A DNA stretch of 64,000 nucleotides from Phaeocystidibacter sp965659415 (GTDB lineage: Bacteria; Bacteroidota; Bacteroidia; Flavobacteriales; Schleiferiaceae), in contig CBFHVA010000010.1 of the NCBI GenBank assembly GCA_965659415.1, positions 1 to 64,000 of the forward strand. Direction: 5' to 3'. The notes below the pieces were generated by a model. That model made no database searches, was not told where the DNA came from, and saw nothing but the letters and a program-made list of their open reading frames with translations. Position 1 is the stretch's first letter. Each line of letters opens with the position of its first letter. This document shows, one piece after another, positions 1-9,298 of the stretch. The position numbers and the translations under genes are program-made.

Positions 1-251
1 AGATCGGCACCACGTCTAAGGCTCACAAGCAAAAGAGTTGCGACCTTCTGCTGCATCAAATGGTTGTCTTACCCGATGGAAATGTTACCGTTTGTTGTAA
101 TGACCTAAACGGACAGGGTATTATTGGCAACGTGATGGAATCGTCGCTCTGGGAAATCTATAACTCCCCAGAACGACGTGATTATCTCCATAAGATCGAC
201 TCGGGCCAGAAGGCTGATATTCCGTTATGCAAGGACTGTCAGAGTTTTTAG
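1..251 (+). CDS. SPASM-domain protein, C-terminal part of a radical SAM enzyme (5' truncated by window)
   Basis: The open frame runs in from the left edge (frame of base 3), so only about 82 C-terminal residues are seen. The segment VVLPDGNVTVCCND, then IGNV, SLWEIYNS and a final CKDC is the pattern of a SPASM/twitch auxiliary iron-sulfur domain, in which a cysteine pair after the 'G.V..C' strand and a terminal CxxC bind an extra cluster. These domains follow a radical SAM core in peptide- and protein-modifying enzymes and in some glycosyltransferase-linked proteins. The core is outside the window, so the substrate cannot be named. An ATG at position 60 exists but lies inside the domain and is unlikely to be the real start. 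The stop overlaps the stop of the convergent efflux adaptor gene. Confidence 0.75.
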   Translation, partial: IGTTSKAHKQKSCDLLLHQMVVLPDGNVTVCCNDLNGQGIIGNVMESSLWEIYNSPERRDYLHKIDSGQKADIPLCKDCQSF

Positions 252-1333
252 TGACTATGTCCCGCTTCGCCCGCCTCGAGAAGCAGGTAAGCGTTTTTCA
301 TGACTACAGGTCCAGGAATGGAGTCCAAGATCTCGATCTGTTCACCATACATAGATCCGGTGCGTACCTCGAATTTTTCGTAATGGTCCCCCATTTGGAC
401 GAATACAAAGTTGCTGTTGGCATCGCGAACCACGGCGGTCATCGGCAACAGTTGAGCTTCTCTTGGGGTGATCAAGATCTTTCCTTCTACATATTGACCT
501 GGTCTGAGAACGGTATGGTCTGAGTGCGAGTGTGCGTGAATGGTGAAGGCACCTGACTCATCGTCTACCTGCCGACCGATCTGCTGGATGTCGCCTTCGT
601 ACACATTCTGGTCTCCCGGAATCATGTACTCTATCATTTGACCCAGTTTCACTTTTGAAATGTCGCGAGGGAAGATGGATAATTCGATGTGCATGTGCGA
701 ATCGTCCACGATTTCATAGAGCGCTTCCTCGGGGGTTACATGCTGACCGAGGTTCACGTTGATCTTCGTGATGTATCCGTTCAATGGGGAGCGCAATGTG
801 AGTGATTCTTGAATGTTATCTGCACTGAGCGAACTTGGATCGATATCCATTTGACGCAGGCTGGCTGCGGCTGCCATCATACGTGCTTTTTCAGACTCCA
901 ATTTAGACCGAACCTCTTCTAATACTCGGCTGTTGATAGCCTCTTGCTCGAACAGCTCCGTCTTTCGCTGGAAGTCCATTTCCAAGAACCTGACCTGCGA
1001 CTTTGCATCGAGGAAGGTGCGCTGGAGTTCGATGTAGTTTGGATGGGCCACTCGGGCCAATACCTCCCCCTTGCTCACCCTTTGTCCGGGATAGTATTTC
1101 ACCTCTCTCAAGTACCCTCCCAGGGGTGCGCTGATGGTGGCTCTACTTTCAGGCGGAACATCGATCATACCCGTACAAGTAATCGCATCATAGATGGTAT
1201 CCTGCTCGGGCGACCCCGTGATCCATTGGGCCCGGGAATGTTCATGTCCTGCTTCACTCGCTGGGTCATCTCCCTTTTCTGTGGAGCAACCGATCACGGC
1301 CAAGCCGATCATTATAGTTACAAAATGTCTCAT
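248..1333 (-). CDS. HlyD/CusB-type periplasmic adaptor of a metal-efflux RND pump (lipoprotein)
   Basis: This 361-residue protein is the membrane-fusion adaptor that links an inner-membrane RND pump to an outer-membrane channel. It starts with a lipoprotein signal (LAVIGC, Cys16). A lipoyl/barrel-sandwich half follows at about residues 58-95 (ISAPLGGYLREV...GQRVSKGEVLARV), then a helical hairpin at about 95-170. The second half-lipoyl repeat is LRSPLNGYITKINVNLGQHV, followed by beta-barrel and membrane-proximal domains. Histidine clusters near both ends (GHEH after the signal, GHSH at the C-terminus) suggest metal handling. The start ATG overlaps the stop of the upstream pump gene by 4 bp, so translation is probably coupled. 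The metal is not determinable: the His-rich tails resemble CzcB-type (Zn/Co/Cd) adaptors more than Met-rich copper CusB, which is inference. Confidence 0.9.
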   Translation of the reverse strand: MRHFVTIMIGLAVIGCSTEKGDDPASEAGHEHSRAQWITGSPEQDTIYDAITCTGMIDVPPESRATISAPLGGYLREVKYYPGQRVSKGEVLARVAHPNYIELQRTFLDAKSQVRFLEMDFQRKTELFEQEAINSRVLEEVRSKLESEKARMMAAAASLRQMDIDPSSLSADNIQESLTLRSPLNGYITKINVNLGQHVTPEEALYEIVDDSHMHIELSIFPRDISKVKLGQMIEYMIPGDQNVYEGDIQQIGRQVDDESGAFTIHAHSHSDHTVLRPGQYVEGKILITPREAQLLPMTAVVRDANSNFVFVQMGDHYEKFEVRTGSMYGEQIEILDSIPGPVVMKNAYLLLEAGEAGHSH

Positions 1334-4300
1334 TTGAGTAAGAATTGATATCGTAGTGTTGTCAAGTTGTAATCACGTAGTACATCCATGGTGTTCATTT
1401 GCATTTCCACAGACATTTTGAAAAGTTGGAAGAACTGGTAGAAATCGACTTCACCATTCTCCCATTCTAGCTGGGCCGTGGTTCGAAGTTTTCTAGCATT
1501 CTCCAATTGTCGATCTTTATACATCAAGGCTAAGGCAGACCTCAGCTCCCAGCTTTCGCGTGTGAACTCCAATTCCTTGAGATAGGCGTTTGCCTCGTAA
1601 TCCGACCTGCTCTTGCTGATCTCGGCATCGATCTTAGCCTGGGTTACATTGGCGCCCCTAGCATTGAAAACGAGCGGATAAGTCATGCCTACGCTCACAC
1701 CTTGGAATCCAGGAACTCCTTCAAGCATCTGATTGAAGTAGCCTACCTGGAAGCTTGGGAAGAATTCAGAGGACTGCACGTCTATTTGAGTTTCTGCATA
1801 TTCCACACGCTCGAGGAGGGGAAGGAGCAAGGTGGAGTCAAGCGCCAGCTGGACAGCTGATTCTATAGCCATTACTTCCATTCCTTCAGCAGGTACAAAC
1901 ACATCGTCTGACTGCAGGAGTGTGAATAAGGCTACCTCATATTCCAAGTAATCGATGTGGGCCTTGGTAACCAATCGCTCAAATTCCAGTAGTTCGGCAT
2001 CCGCCTGATACACTTCGGAAGGCCTGCTTTCCCCTAACTCTGCCTTGAGGTCCACCTTCGCTTGAAACGAACGAATCAACGAATCTTGATCTGCAAGGAT
2101 CTTCCAGCGGTCGTAAGCCCATTTCCAATCCATGTAAGCACTTTGAATAAGGAGTGTGAGTTTCTTCTCTTCCAAATGAAACTCGGCCTCTCTCAATGCG
2201 ATTAAGGCCCTGCCGCTTTCTCCGCGTTTCAGGTGACCTAGGATGGAGCCAATGTCTTGTTGAATGGCAAAGTTATAGTCTAGGTCAGACGCGTTGATCT
2301 GTCCATATTGTAGTTGAAACTCCGTAGGAGCCACATTAAAGGCTGCCCGTCTTTCTGCTTCAGCTTGGCTTACTGCTCCTTCGGAACGCACCCAATTGGG
2401 ATGGTTTTGAAGTCCGAGTTCAACCGCGCGTTCCATGGTGAGCGTATTTTGCCCAAAGGCGGATGAACCAATCAATAACAAGATCACGGTGGCGGTGGAC
2501 TTACCCATCGTTCTTACTTCTGAACTCTTGTGCAGCCATTGATAGAGCACGGGCAGAACCAGGAGGGTGAGCAAGGTAGCTGAGATCAATCCGCCTATCA
2601 CCACCGTAGCCAAAGGTTTTTGAACTTCAGCACCGGCGGATGAACTCAAGGCCATCGGGAAGAAGCCCAGTGCCGCCACGGAAGCGGTCATCAGTACAGG
2701 TCGAAGGCGATCTCCAGCCCCTCGAATGATCACATTTTTCAAGGAAAGCTCGTTTTTCATGCGTAGGTCGTTTAAGTGGCTCACCATTACGATTCCATTT
2801 AGCACGGCGACGCCAAACAAGGCGATGAAACCGATACCCGCGGAGATGGAGAAATCCATCCCCCTCAACCATAATGAGGCAACGCCACCGATGGCGGAGA
2901 GTGGAACAGCGCTGAAGATGAGCAATGCATACTTTGCAGAGTTGAAAGCGGCGAAAAGGAGTACCAGTATGAGCACGAGTGCCACGGGCACGGCCACTGA
3001 AAGGCGAGCGGTTGCCACTTCCAAATTTTTGAAATCGCCTCCGTATTCAACTCTGTATCCAGCTGGTAGATCAACGTCATTGGCAAAGATCTGTTCGATA
3101 TCGCCCACAACACCTGTTACGTCGCGCTCCCTTACATTCACCCCAATGGCGATTCGACGCATGGTGTTGTCGCGGGATATTTGGCTTGGCCCTTCAACGT
3201 TTTCAACATCGACCAATGCCGATACGGGAATGGAGTGACCATGACTGGATTTTACGAATATCTGATTTAGGTTGTTGATCGCGCGAGCTTCCGGAGACAG
3301 ACGCACCACAAGATCGAACCTCCTCTCTCCTTCGTACACGGTTCCTGCTTTGCCTCCGGCATAGGCGAACTCGATCAATTGCGCGACCTCTTCTATATTA
3401 ACTCCATGAAAAGCCAGCAAGCCCCTGTCTGGCACAATCCTTTGAAAACGCATGCCCTGCGTGGCCTCTACCTTAACATCGGCCGCTCCAGGAACATTTG
3501 CCATGAGTCGTGACGCTGCCTCGGCATAGTGAGCCAGGGTATCGAGATCTTCACCGTAGATCTTCACGGCGAGGTCGGCTTTGGATCCACTCAATAACTC
3601 ATTAAAGCGGAGCTGGATAGGTTGGGTAAACTCGAAGCTGGCGCCTTGGACCGACTCGAGGGTGCGTTCCATTTTCTCAACCAACTCCTCTCGTGTAGAA
3701 GCGGAGGACCACTCGTCTTTTGGTTTTAATAATACCATCACATCCGCTGCTTCTATAGGCATTGGATCCGTTGGGACTTCTGCCGTACCGATCTTACTGA
3801 CAACGGATTTAACTTCTGGGAACTCACGAAGCAGAATGCGTTCCGCCTTACCACACGTGTTGAACATCTCCGTAAGGTTGGTGCCAGTTCGCATGCTCAC
3901 CTGCATGGCAAGGTCGCCTTCCTCCAACGTTGGAATGAAAACAGAACCTAACTGGAAGAACCCCAGCACAGCTATAGCTAGAATGCTTGCCGAAACCCCG
4001 ACCACAGCTTCGGGGAATGCTAACGCTCTTTCTAGGGATCGCGCATAGACCTTGCGCAATCGTCCCATTATTCGATTGCTCCATGTTTCGCCTTTATAGG
4101 GTCGCAGAAAAACAGATGACATTAAGGGAACATAGGTTAGCGATAGCACCAAAGCTCCGATGAGTGCGAAACTCACAGTTTGAGCCATAGGTCGGAACAT
4201 TCTTCCTTCCACGCCCTCCAAGGAAAGAACGGGCAGGAATACAACAAGAATTATCAGCACTCCAAAGGCCGCCGACTTATAAATAGAGCTTGAAGACTTG

Positions 4301-5604
4301 ATCACAAGGTCTTGACGTTCTTTTTTGCTCAGCATGCTCTTCCCGTGAAGATGAAAGAGGACGCTCTCAACAATGATCACCGCACCATCTACTACGATCC
4401 CGAAATCGATAGCTCCCAAGGACATCAAGTTGGCGCTAACGCCGAATAGATTCATCAAAATAAGAGCGAATAACATGGCCAACGGAATCACGGATGCAAC
4501 GACGAGGCCAGCGCGCCAGTTACCGAGTAGAACGATCAGCACCAAGATCACAATCAGGCCGCCTTCAACGAGGTTGTTGGTAACGGTGTTGATGGTTCTG
4601 CTCACAAGGTCGGCCCTATCCAGATAAGGCACTATCCTCACGCCTTCAGGCAGGGTTTTTTGCACCTCTTCAACGCGATCTTCAATGCGCTTGGTAACGG
4701 CATAAGCGTTTTCACCTTTTAGCATGAGGGCAATTCCTCCCACGGCTTCTCCCTCGCCATTCATGGTCATCGCTCCAAAACGAGGCGCCGACCCTTCTAT
4801 AATATTGGCAAAAGAGCCAAGTCGAATAGGTGTACCATCCTCGGCATTTACTGAAATGGCTTCCAGATCTGACTTCGAACGCACCAACCCTTCGGCACGG
4901 ATATACCATGCTTCCTCACCTTTTTCGATGTACGAACCGCCAGCATTGAGATTGTTGGCTTCCAGTGCATTCCAAACATCGTGTAGAGTAATGCCAAGTG
5001 AGTTCAAGCTGCGCGGATTGACGCTTACCTCGTATTGTTTAAGGAGTCCGCCAAAGCTGCTGATCTCTACCACACCTGGGATGCCTGCCATTTGGCGCTT
5101 GACGATCCAGTCTTGGATTGTACGCAATTCTTGAGGGTCATATTGCCCCTCGTGTTCCTCATCTACCTCTAGTGTGTATTGGTAAACTTCGCCAAGACCA
5201 GTGGTAATGGGCATAAGTTCTGGGCTGCCCATGCCCGCGGGAATTTCATCGGAGGCGAGATCGATCTGTTCCTTAACATACTGACGTGCGTCTAGCATGG
5301 GGAGGTCCTCCTCGAACACGATGGTTACTACGGATAGACCATATCTGGAAACCGATCGGATCTCCGTCACCTTTGGCAGGTTGGCCATGGCAATCTCCAC
5401 TGGATAGGTGATGAATTGTTCCACCTCCTGTGGCGCCAGCGAGGGTGATACAGTTACTGCTTGAACCTGATTATTAGTGATGTCGGGCACGGCATCGATC
5501 GTGACCTGATTCAACGACCAGAGACCACCGCCAATGATGCCTGCTACCAGCAAAATGACTAAGAGGCCGTTCTTAATGGACCCTTGAATGATTTTATTAA
5601 ACAT
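1330..5604 (-). CDS. CzcA/CusA-type heavy-metal RND efflux pump fused to a TolC-like outer-membrane channel
   Basis: This protein has 1424 residues, whereas CusA/CzcA proteins are about 1050. Residues 1 to about 1030 are a full HME-family RND pump: first transmembrane helix at 12-30, two large periplasmic loops, and a helix-4 motif with Asp400, Asp406 and Glu413 (GAIDFGIVVDGAVIIVE). That matches the CzcA proton-relay pattern D-x5-D-x6-E. Residues 1033-1424 are a TolC/OEP-type outer membrane factor (TMERAVELGLQNHPNW onward, long coiled-coil helices). The joint carries a complete signal-peptide-like segment beginning at Met1033 (codon 2506-2508) and ending near SSAFGQ, so the channel may be released by signal peptidase or made from an internal start. 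Such pump-channel fusions are known in Bacteroidota. It lies between the small His-rich protein and the adaptor in one operon. Confidence 0.93.
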   Translation of the reverse strand: MFNKIIQGSIKNGLLVILLVAGIIGGGLWSLNQVTIDAVPDITNNQVQAVTVSPSLAPQEVEQFITYPVEIAMANLPKVTEIRSVSRYGLSVVTIVFEEDLPMLDARQYVKEQIDLASDEIPAGMGSPELMPITTGLGEVYQYTLEVDEEHEGQYDPQELRTIQDWIVKRQMAGIPGVVEISSFGGLLKQYEVSVNPRSLNSLGITLHDVWNALEANNLNAGGSYIEKGEEAWYIRAEGLVRSKSDLEAISVNAEDGTPIRLGSFANIIEGSAPRFGAMTMNGEGEAVGGIALMLKGENAYAVTKRIEDRVEEVQKTLPEGVRIVPYLDRADLVSRTINTVTNNLVEGGLIVILVLIVLLGNWRAGLVVASVIPLAMLFALILMNLFGVSANLMSLGAIDFGIVVDGAVIIVESVLFHLHGKSMLSKKERQDLVIKSSSSIYKSAAFGVLIILVVFLPVLSLEGVEGRMFRPMAQTVSFALIGALVLSLTYVPLMSSVFLRPYKGETWSNRIMGRLRKVYARSLERALAFPEAVVGVSASILAIAVLGFFQLGSVFIPTLEEGDLAMQVSMRTGTNLTEMFNTCGKAERILLREFPEVKSVVSKIGTAEVPTDPMPIEAADVMVLLKPKDEWSSASTREELVEKMERTLESVQGASFEFTQPIQLRFNELLSGSKADLAVKIYGEDLDTLAHYAEAASRLMANVPGAADVKVEATQGMRFQRIVPDRGLLAFHGVNIEEVAQLIEFAYAGGKAGTVYEGERRFDLVVRLSPEARAINNLNQIFVKSSHGHSIPVSALVDVENVEGPSQISRDNTMRRIAIGVNVRERDVTGVVGDIEQIFANDVDLPAGYRVEYGGDFKNLEVATARLSVAVPVALVLILVLLFAAFNSAKYALLIFSAVPLSAIGGVASLWLRGMDFSISAGIGFIALFGVAVLNGIVMVSHLNDLRMKNELSLKNVIIRGAGDRLRPVLMTASVAALGFFPMALSSSAGAEVQKPLATVVIGGLISATLLTLLVLPVLYQWLHKSSEVRTMGKSTATVILLLIGSSAFGQNTLTMERAVELGLQNHPNWVRSEGAVSQAEAERRAAFNVAPTEFQLQYGQINASDLDYNFAIQQDIGSILGHLKRGESGRALIALREAEFHLEEKKLTLLIQSAYMDWKWAYDRWKILADQDSLIRSFQAKVDLKAELGESRPSEVYQADAELLEFERLVTKAHIDYLEYEVALFTLLQSDDVFVPAEGMEVMAIESAVQLALDSTLLLPLLERVEYAETQIDVQSSEFFPSFQVGYFNQMLEGVPGFQGVSVGMTYPLVFNARGANVTQAKIDAEISKSRSDYEANAYLKELEFTRESWELRSALALMYKDRQLENARKLRTTAQLEWENGEVDFYQFFQLFKMSVEMQMNTMDVLRDYNLTTLRYQFLLK

Positions 5605-5646
5605 GAATGGATTTGTTTGTTTGACTTCGCTAAAAAGCTCGAGATA

Positions 5647-5988
5647 TCAAACAAGGGGTGGCCCGCGTAGACCATAACCAATCAGTATCGGTTCATCGAA
5701 AGGAGGGGTTTCCAGAAAAGGAGAATACTCAACCTCTGTGAACTCCTCTGTTACGATAACCGGTGGGGTTACCTCAATGTGAATGGCGTTCAAAGAGGGA
5801 GCTTGATTCTTTTGAACCTGAAAATGCTCTAGATGCTCCGCTCCTAAGTCGTTGTGGAACAACTCCGACAATAGGTCGACGATCCCAGTGGGCTCATCTT
5901 CGGTTTGAACAATTACTTCATGTGCTTCGCCATGGTGAGCATGAGGAAATATGGAGTGCGCCAACAACAAGGCGCCAGCCAACCACAT
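5647..5988 (-). CDS. Small His-rich exported protein heading the metal-efflux operon
   Basis: I do not recognise a named family. The frame is open further upstream (to 6135), but I choose the ATG at 5988, giving 113 residues. It follows a perfect -7 box at 6020-6027, and the protein then starts with a signal-like hydrophobic stretch (MWLAGALLLAHSIFPHAHH). A GTG at 6015 would give nine more residues, but it lies at or before the predicted transcription start. Just after the hydrophobic part comes HAHHGEAHE, and later FHNDLGAEHLEHFQ. The rest is acidic and proline-rich. It is followed after 42 bp by the pump gene. A periplasmic metal-binding or sensing role is an inference from the histidines and the operon. 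Confidence 0.65.
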   Translation of the reverse strand: MWLAGALLLAHSIFPHAHHGEAHEVIVQTEDEPTGIVDLLSELFHNDLGAEHLEHFQVQKNQAPSLNAIHIEVTPPVIVTEEFTEVEYSPFLETPPFDEPILIGYGLRGPPLV

Positions 5989-6019
5989 TAACGATATGCG
6001 AAATAGATTTTGCACTAAG

Positions 6020-6027
6020 CAAAAATA
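6020..6027 (-). promoter_or_regulatory. Predicted -7 box of the metal-efflux operon
   Basis: On the minus strand this reads TATTTTTG, an exact match to the Bacteroidota -7 consensus TAnnTTTG. It lies 31 bp before the chosen ATG (5988). No clear TTTG -33 element is present at 17-23 bp; a TTTG exists 32 bp upstream. Confidence 0.5.
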
Positions 6028-6110
6028 GAAAAAGCAGATGGTTTCATAATTTACATAGACAAACCAATGTTTAGTATCTTTCCTCTCAATTCTACCTAAC
6101 CTGCTAGTGT

Positions 6111-8504
6111 ATGATGCGACGATTATTATTCGCATTTCTTTGGATTTCGGCTATAAGCCTATCAGCCCAAGAGGAGTCGATGGATTCAACTTCAGCATCT
6201 TCAAACGCGTCACAACTCGGTGTGCTCAATGTGCGTGAGGGACTCGATAAGTCGCACGCCGTATTAATCCAAGCGGATGATTTCTGGAAAGACGTAGGTA
6301 AGAACTTCCTGCCTAGGTCGGAGCGCAAGGAAGTCATGGGACTTGCAGCACCACTGATGGCGGATTCTTCCCAATTGAAAGACACAGCCTTATCCGCTTG
6401 GGAATTTGATAAATGGTTGAAGGACATCGAGGAGGCCCGAGCGCTCATTCGAGTTTATTCGGAAGACGTGGACGCTCAAATTGATAGCTTGAGAATGATC
6501 TACGACAAACTTGCTCATCTTCAAGGGATGTGGACTGAAAGAGGTACACAATCTCGCACAGATTCTGCGGTTTGGGCGGTGTGGTCAGAGCAAATCGATC
6601 AAATCCAGCAACAAATCAACCGAGAATCAGAAAGCATCCTCGATACCATTAACGAGTTATCAAGTGTTGAAACCGAGCTTTATCAGTTGATTAAGGGCTT
6701 AAATGGAATTGAGACATCCTTGTTGGATTTATCCTCCAATGATGAATTTAGCTTAGTTAAAAGTGACCTACCTCCGTTGTGGGCACCAGAAGCAAGAGAG
6801 GTTAGTAAAACCAAACTCGTTACGGGATGGGGTACATGGGTCAATGAGGTCCAGATTTACTTCCGCTTCAATGCTCCCTTTTTTTGGCGCTACTTTTTGT
6901 TCTTCATAGTCTCCTTTTTCGTCTTATACGGAGCGAAAAGATATGAGAGGAGGAGCCCTTGGTTTCGGGATGCACAGCGGTTTAAAGTGGTCCGAGCTTG
7001 GATTTACATACCATTAGCCAGCGCACTTGTTTTGGCCTTTTTTATAAGTCGTTACATAGTATTCGACACTATGCTTGATTCAGTCAGCAAACCCGCAGTA
7101 CTCGCCAGGTTTGAGGCAATGTTAGCGTATGTAGGATTGATGGCCTTAGCCTGGAAGACAAGCTTAAAACGTCTTCGCTGGCTGTTATTATTCCCCCTAG
7201 CTTTCTTCTTATTGGATGGAGGTATTTTGACGGCATTTGGCCCATCTTTTACTGGACGAGTCCTTTTGCTGTTGGAGCAGCTACTCTTTGGTGCCGTCCT
7301 GCTGTATTCGTATGTCCAATTACGTCACACCCGGTCGTTTAGAAGAAAGAAGTGGTTCAAGTTTGTCACTTTCTTCACGGCGGTGATTTTAGTCTTTCAA
7401 CTCATTTCCGCAGTGGCGTTGGCAATCGGAAATTATACTGTGTCTAGGGTATTCACCTTGGCCACTTTCTACTGCATCGCCAATGGCTTGATAATCTTCT
7501 TTGTGAACCGAGGAATACCGGCTCTCCTTCAAGCTATAACTACTAGTCCATTTGGAAAGCGTACCCACGTTGTACGTGAGTTAATTGGTGTAAACATCCG
7601 TTTCTTCACCTTGGCAGCACAATATTATTTGTTGGGAATCTACGTAATGGGCCTAGCCAAATTGCTCAAGTTTGGTGAAGAAATTGATCAGATTCTCAAT
7701 ACCCTTTGGAACTACTCACTCACTCCAACCGAGTCATTGACGATTACCGTAAGCAGTTTAGTTGAAGTACTGATCGTGATTATGGTGGTGTATTTTGTAG
7801 CGCAATTTCTTCAAGTGATTGTACGGGATGAAATAGCTTCACGACTGACCTATAAGAAGGGCCTGCCTTTGGCATATGGTGTGATTACTAAGTACATCAT
7901 TTTTACCATTGGATTTTTCTCTGCAGTATCTGTACTGGGAATTAACCTAGATCGACTGGGGTTTGTTTTAGGCGCCTTGGGTGTTGGTATTGGTTTCGGA
8001 CTTCAAGCCTTAGTAGGAAACTTTATTGCGGGAATCGTCATCCTCTTTGAGCGCCCCCTTCGGGTGGGAGATATAATTAAAATCGGTGATAAAGAAGGAG
8101 AAGTTCAAGAGCTAGGCGCTCGTGCCATTCGCGTGCGCTTGTGGGAAGGTGCGGAAGAACTCATACCGAACTACGATGTGGTTACGAAAAACGTCACAAA
8201 CTGGACATTGAGCGATCAACTGCGGCGACGCGAGGCTGTTTTTAATGTGGTTCCTGAAGCGCCGGTTCAAGAAGTCTTGGATATTCTCTCATCCTCTACC
8301 TTGGACGTAGAGGAAATTCAGCAAGATCCCGCACCAATTATGCAATTCATGGGGGTTCAAGGATCAAGTGCCGTATACCGATGTCTGTTTTGGGTGAAGA
8401 AGGATTACTTGAGAAAGGACAGTGAGTATCGAGCCGATGTACATCAGAAATTGCAAGACAAGAACTGGAGTATGAGCACCATGCGGTACGAGCGGAAAAG
8501 TTAA
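6111..8504 (+). CDS. Large MscS-family mechanosensitive channel (MscK/MscM-like)
   Basis: The protein has 797 residues, against about 286 for minimal MscS. A cleavable signal peptide (LLFAFLWISAISLSAQ) leads into a periplasmic coiled-coil region to about residue 240. About 8-11 membrane helices begin near residue 256 (FFWRYFLFFIVSFFVLYG). The pore-lining MscS helix begins near Gly621 (GALGVGIGFGLQALVGNFIA) and is followed by the beta domain (FERPLRVGDIIKIGDKEGEV, then RVRLWEGAEELIPN). The cytoplasmic alpha/beta domain is short. Such channels open on membrane tension and release solutes after hypo-osmotic shock. The first two codons are both ATG (6111 and 6114). It is divergent from the metal-efflux operon, with a start-to-start spacing of about 120 bp. 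No catalytic or ligand-binding addition was seen. Confidence 0.92.
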   Translation: MMRRLLFAFLWISAISLSAQEESMDSTSASSNASQLGVLNVREGLDKSHAVLIQADDFWKDVGKNFLPRSERKEVMGLAAPLMADSSQLKDTALSAWEFDKWLKDIEEARALIRVYSEDVDAQIDSLRMIYDKLAHLQGMWTERGTQSRTDSAVWAVWSEQIDQIQQQINRESESILDTINELSSVETELYQLIKGLNGIETSLLDLSSNDEFSLVKSDLPPLWAPEAREVSKTKLVTGWGTWVNEVQIYFRFNAPFFWRYFLFFIVSFFVLYGAKRYERRSPWFRDAQRFKVVRAWIYIPLASALVLAFFISRYIVFDTMLDSVSKPAVLARFEAMLAYVGLMALAWKTSLKRLRWLLLFPLAFFLLDGGILTAFGPSFTGRVLLLLEQLLFGAVLLYSYVQLRHTRSFRRKKWFKFVTFFTAVILVFQLISAVALAIGNYTVSRVFTLATFYCIANGLIIFFVNRGIPALLQAITTSPFGKRTHVVRELIGVNIRFFTLAAQYYLLGIYVMGLAKLLKFGEEIDQILNTLWNYSLTPTESLTITVSSLVEVLIVIMVVYFVAQFLQVIVRDEIASRLTYKKGLPLAYGVITKYIIFTIGFFSAVSVLGINLDRLGFVLGALGVGIGFGLQALVGNFIAGIVILFERPLRVGDIIKIGDKEGEVQELGARAIRVRLWEGAEELIPNYDVVTKNVTNWTLSDQLRRREAVFNVVPEAPVQEVLDILSSSTLDVEEIQQDPAPIMQFMGVQGSSAVYRCLFWVKKDYLRKDSEYRADVHQKLQDKNWSMSTMRYERKS

Positions 8505-8560
8505 CGCTATGCTCCAATAGACTTCATTGATATCAATTCCGCAACGAACTTTTCATCCCT

Positions 8561-8568
8561 TACCTTTG
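8561..8568 (+). promoter_or_regulatory. Predicted -7 box of the superoxide dismutase gene
   Basis: TACCTTTG matches TAnnTTTG exactly and sits 40 bp before the ATG at 8608. A good TTTG -33 box is not visible. Confidence 0.5.
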
Positions 8569-8607
8569 TACTAGAAACAAGATGTTGAACCCATAATAAA
8601 ACAAACC

Positions 8608-9213
8608 ATGGCTTTTGAATTACCAACTTTACCGTATTCACACGACGCTCTCGAACCACATATCGATACCCGCACAATGGAAATCCACCATGGCAAGCAC
8701 CATGCAGGATATACTTCAAAATTGAATGATGCCATTGCCGGAACCGATATGGAAGGCAAGAGCATTGACGATATTATCAAGAACCACAGCGACAACAATG
8801 CTGTGCGCAATAACGGCGGTGGATTTTGGAACCACGACCTTTTCTGGAAAGTGATGAGCCCGAATGGCGGTGGCAACCCAACGGGTGCTGTGGCCGACGC
8901 CATCAACGATGCGTTTGGAAGCTACGAAGGCTTTAAAGATGCTTTTGCCAAAGCGGCAGCCACGCGTTTCGGATCAGGTTGGGCTTGGTTGTGTGTACAC
9001 CCTGGAGGAAAGGTTGAAGTGTGCAGCACGGCCAACCAAGACAATCCAATGATGCCGAATATCGGCTGCGGAGGAACTGCAATTTTGGGATTGGACGTGT
9101 GGGAGCACGCCTACTACCTGAATTACCAAAACCGTCGCCCAGACTATATCAATGCGTTTTTCAACGTGATCAACTGGGAAGAGGTAAACAACCGCTACGA
9201 AGCGGGTAAATAA
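8608..9213 (+). CDS. sodA: Superoxide dismutase, Fe/Mn family (Mn-type features)
   Basis: This 201-residue cytoplasmic enzyme dismutates superoxide to hydrogen peroxide and oxygen. The metal ligands are in place: His27 (MEIHHGKHH), His76 (FWNHDLFW), Asp163 and His167 (GLDVWEHAYY). The second-sphere pattern Gly-Gly before FWNH and Gln144 in ANQDNP is that of Mn enzymes; iron enzymes usually carry the glutamine near residue 70. The protein may still be cambialistic. Length and N-terminus (MAFELPTLPYSHDALEPHID) fit the family exactly. It is a single-gene unit with its own -7 box and a strong rho-independent terminator. Confidence 0.96.
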   Translation: MAFELPTLPYSHDALEPHIDTRTMEIHHGKHHAGYTSKLNDAIAGTDMEGKSIDDIIKNHSDNNAVRNNGGGFWNHDLFWKVMSPNGGGNPTGAVADAINDAFGSYEGFKDAFAKAAATRFGSGWAWLCVHPGGKVEVCSTANQDNPMMPNIGCGGTAILGLDVWEHAYYLNYQNRRPDYINAFFNVINWEEVNNRYEAGK

Positions 9214-9237
9214 ACCAGCAAGAACCAGAATAAAGAA

Positions 9238-9266
9238 GGAGGGCTTGATAGGCCCTCTTTTTTTTT
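9238..9266 (+). terminator. Rho-independent terminator after sodA
   Basis: The stem GAGGGC / GCCCTC has a 7-nt loop and is followed directly by nine T residues (9258-9266). Confidence 0.9.
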
Positions 9267-9298
9267 GACTTTATACCCTCGAAAGCTCCGTTCATCGA

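Noticed and set aside
2726..3238. Plus-strand ORF of 170 codons
   Set aside because: Antisense to the RND pump coding region; low-complexity Ser/Thr-rich product typical of a shadow frame.
5989..6135. Longer N-terminus for the His-rich protein, starting at 6135
   Set aside because: It would overlap the divergent MscS gene and run through the predicted promoter; the first 49 residues do not look like a signal peptide.
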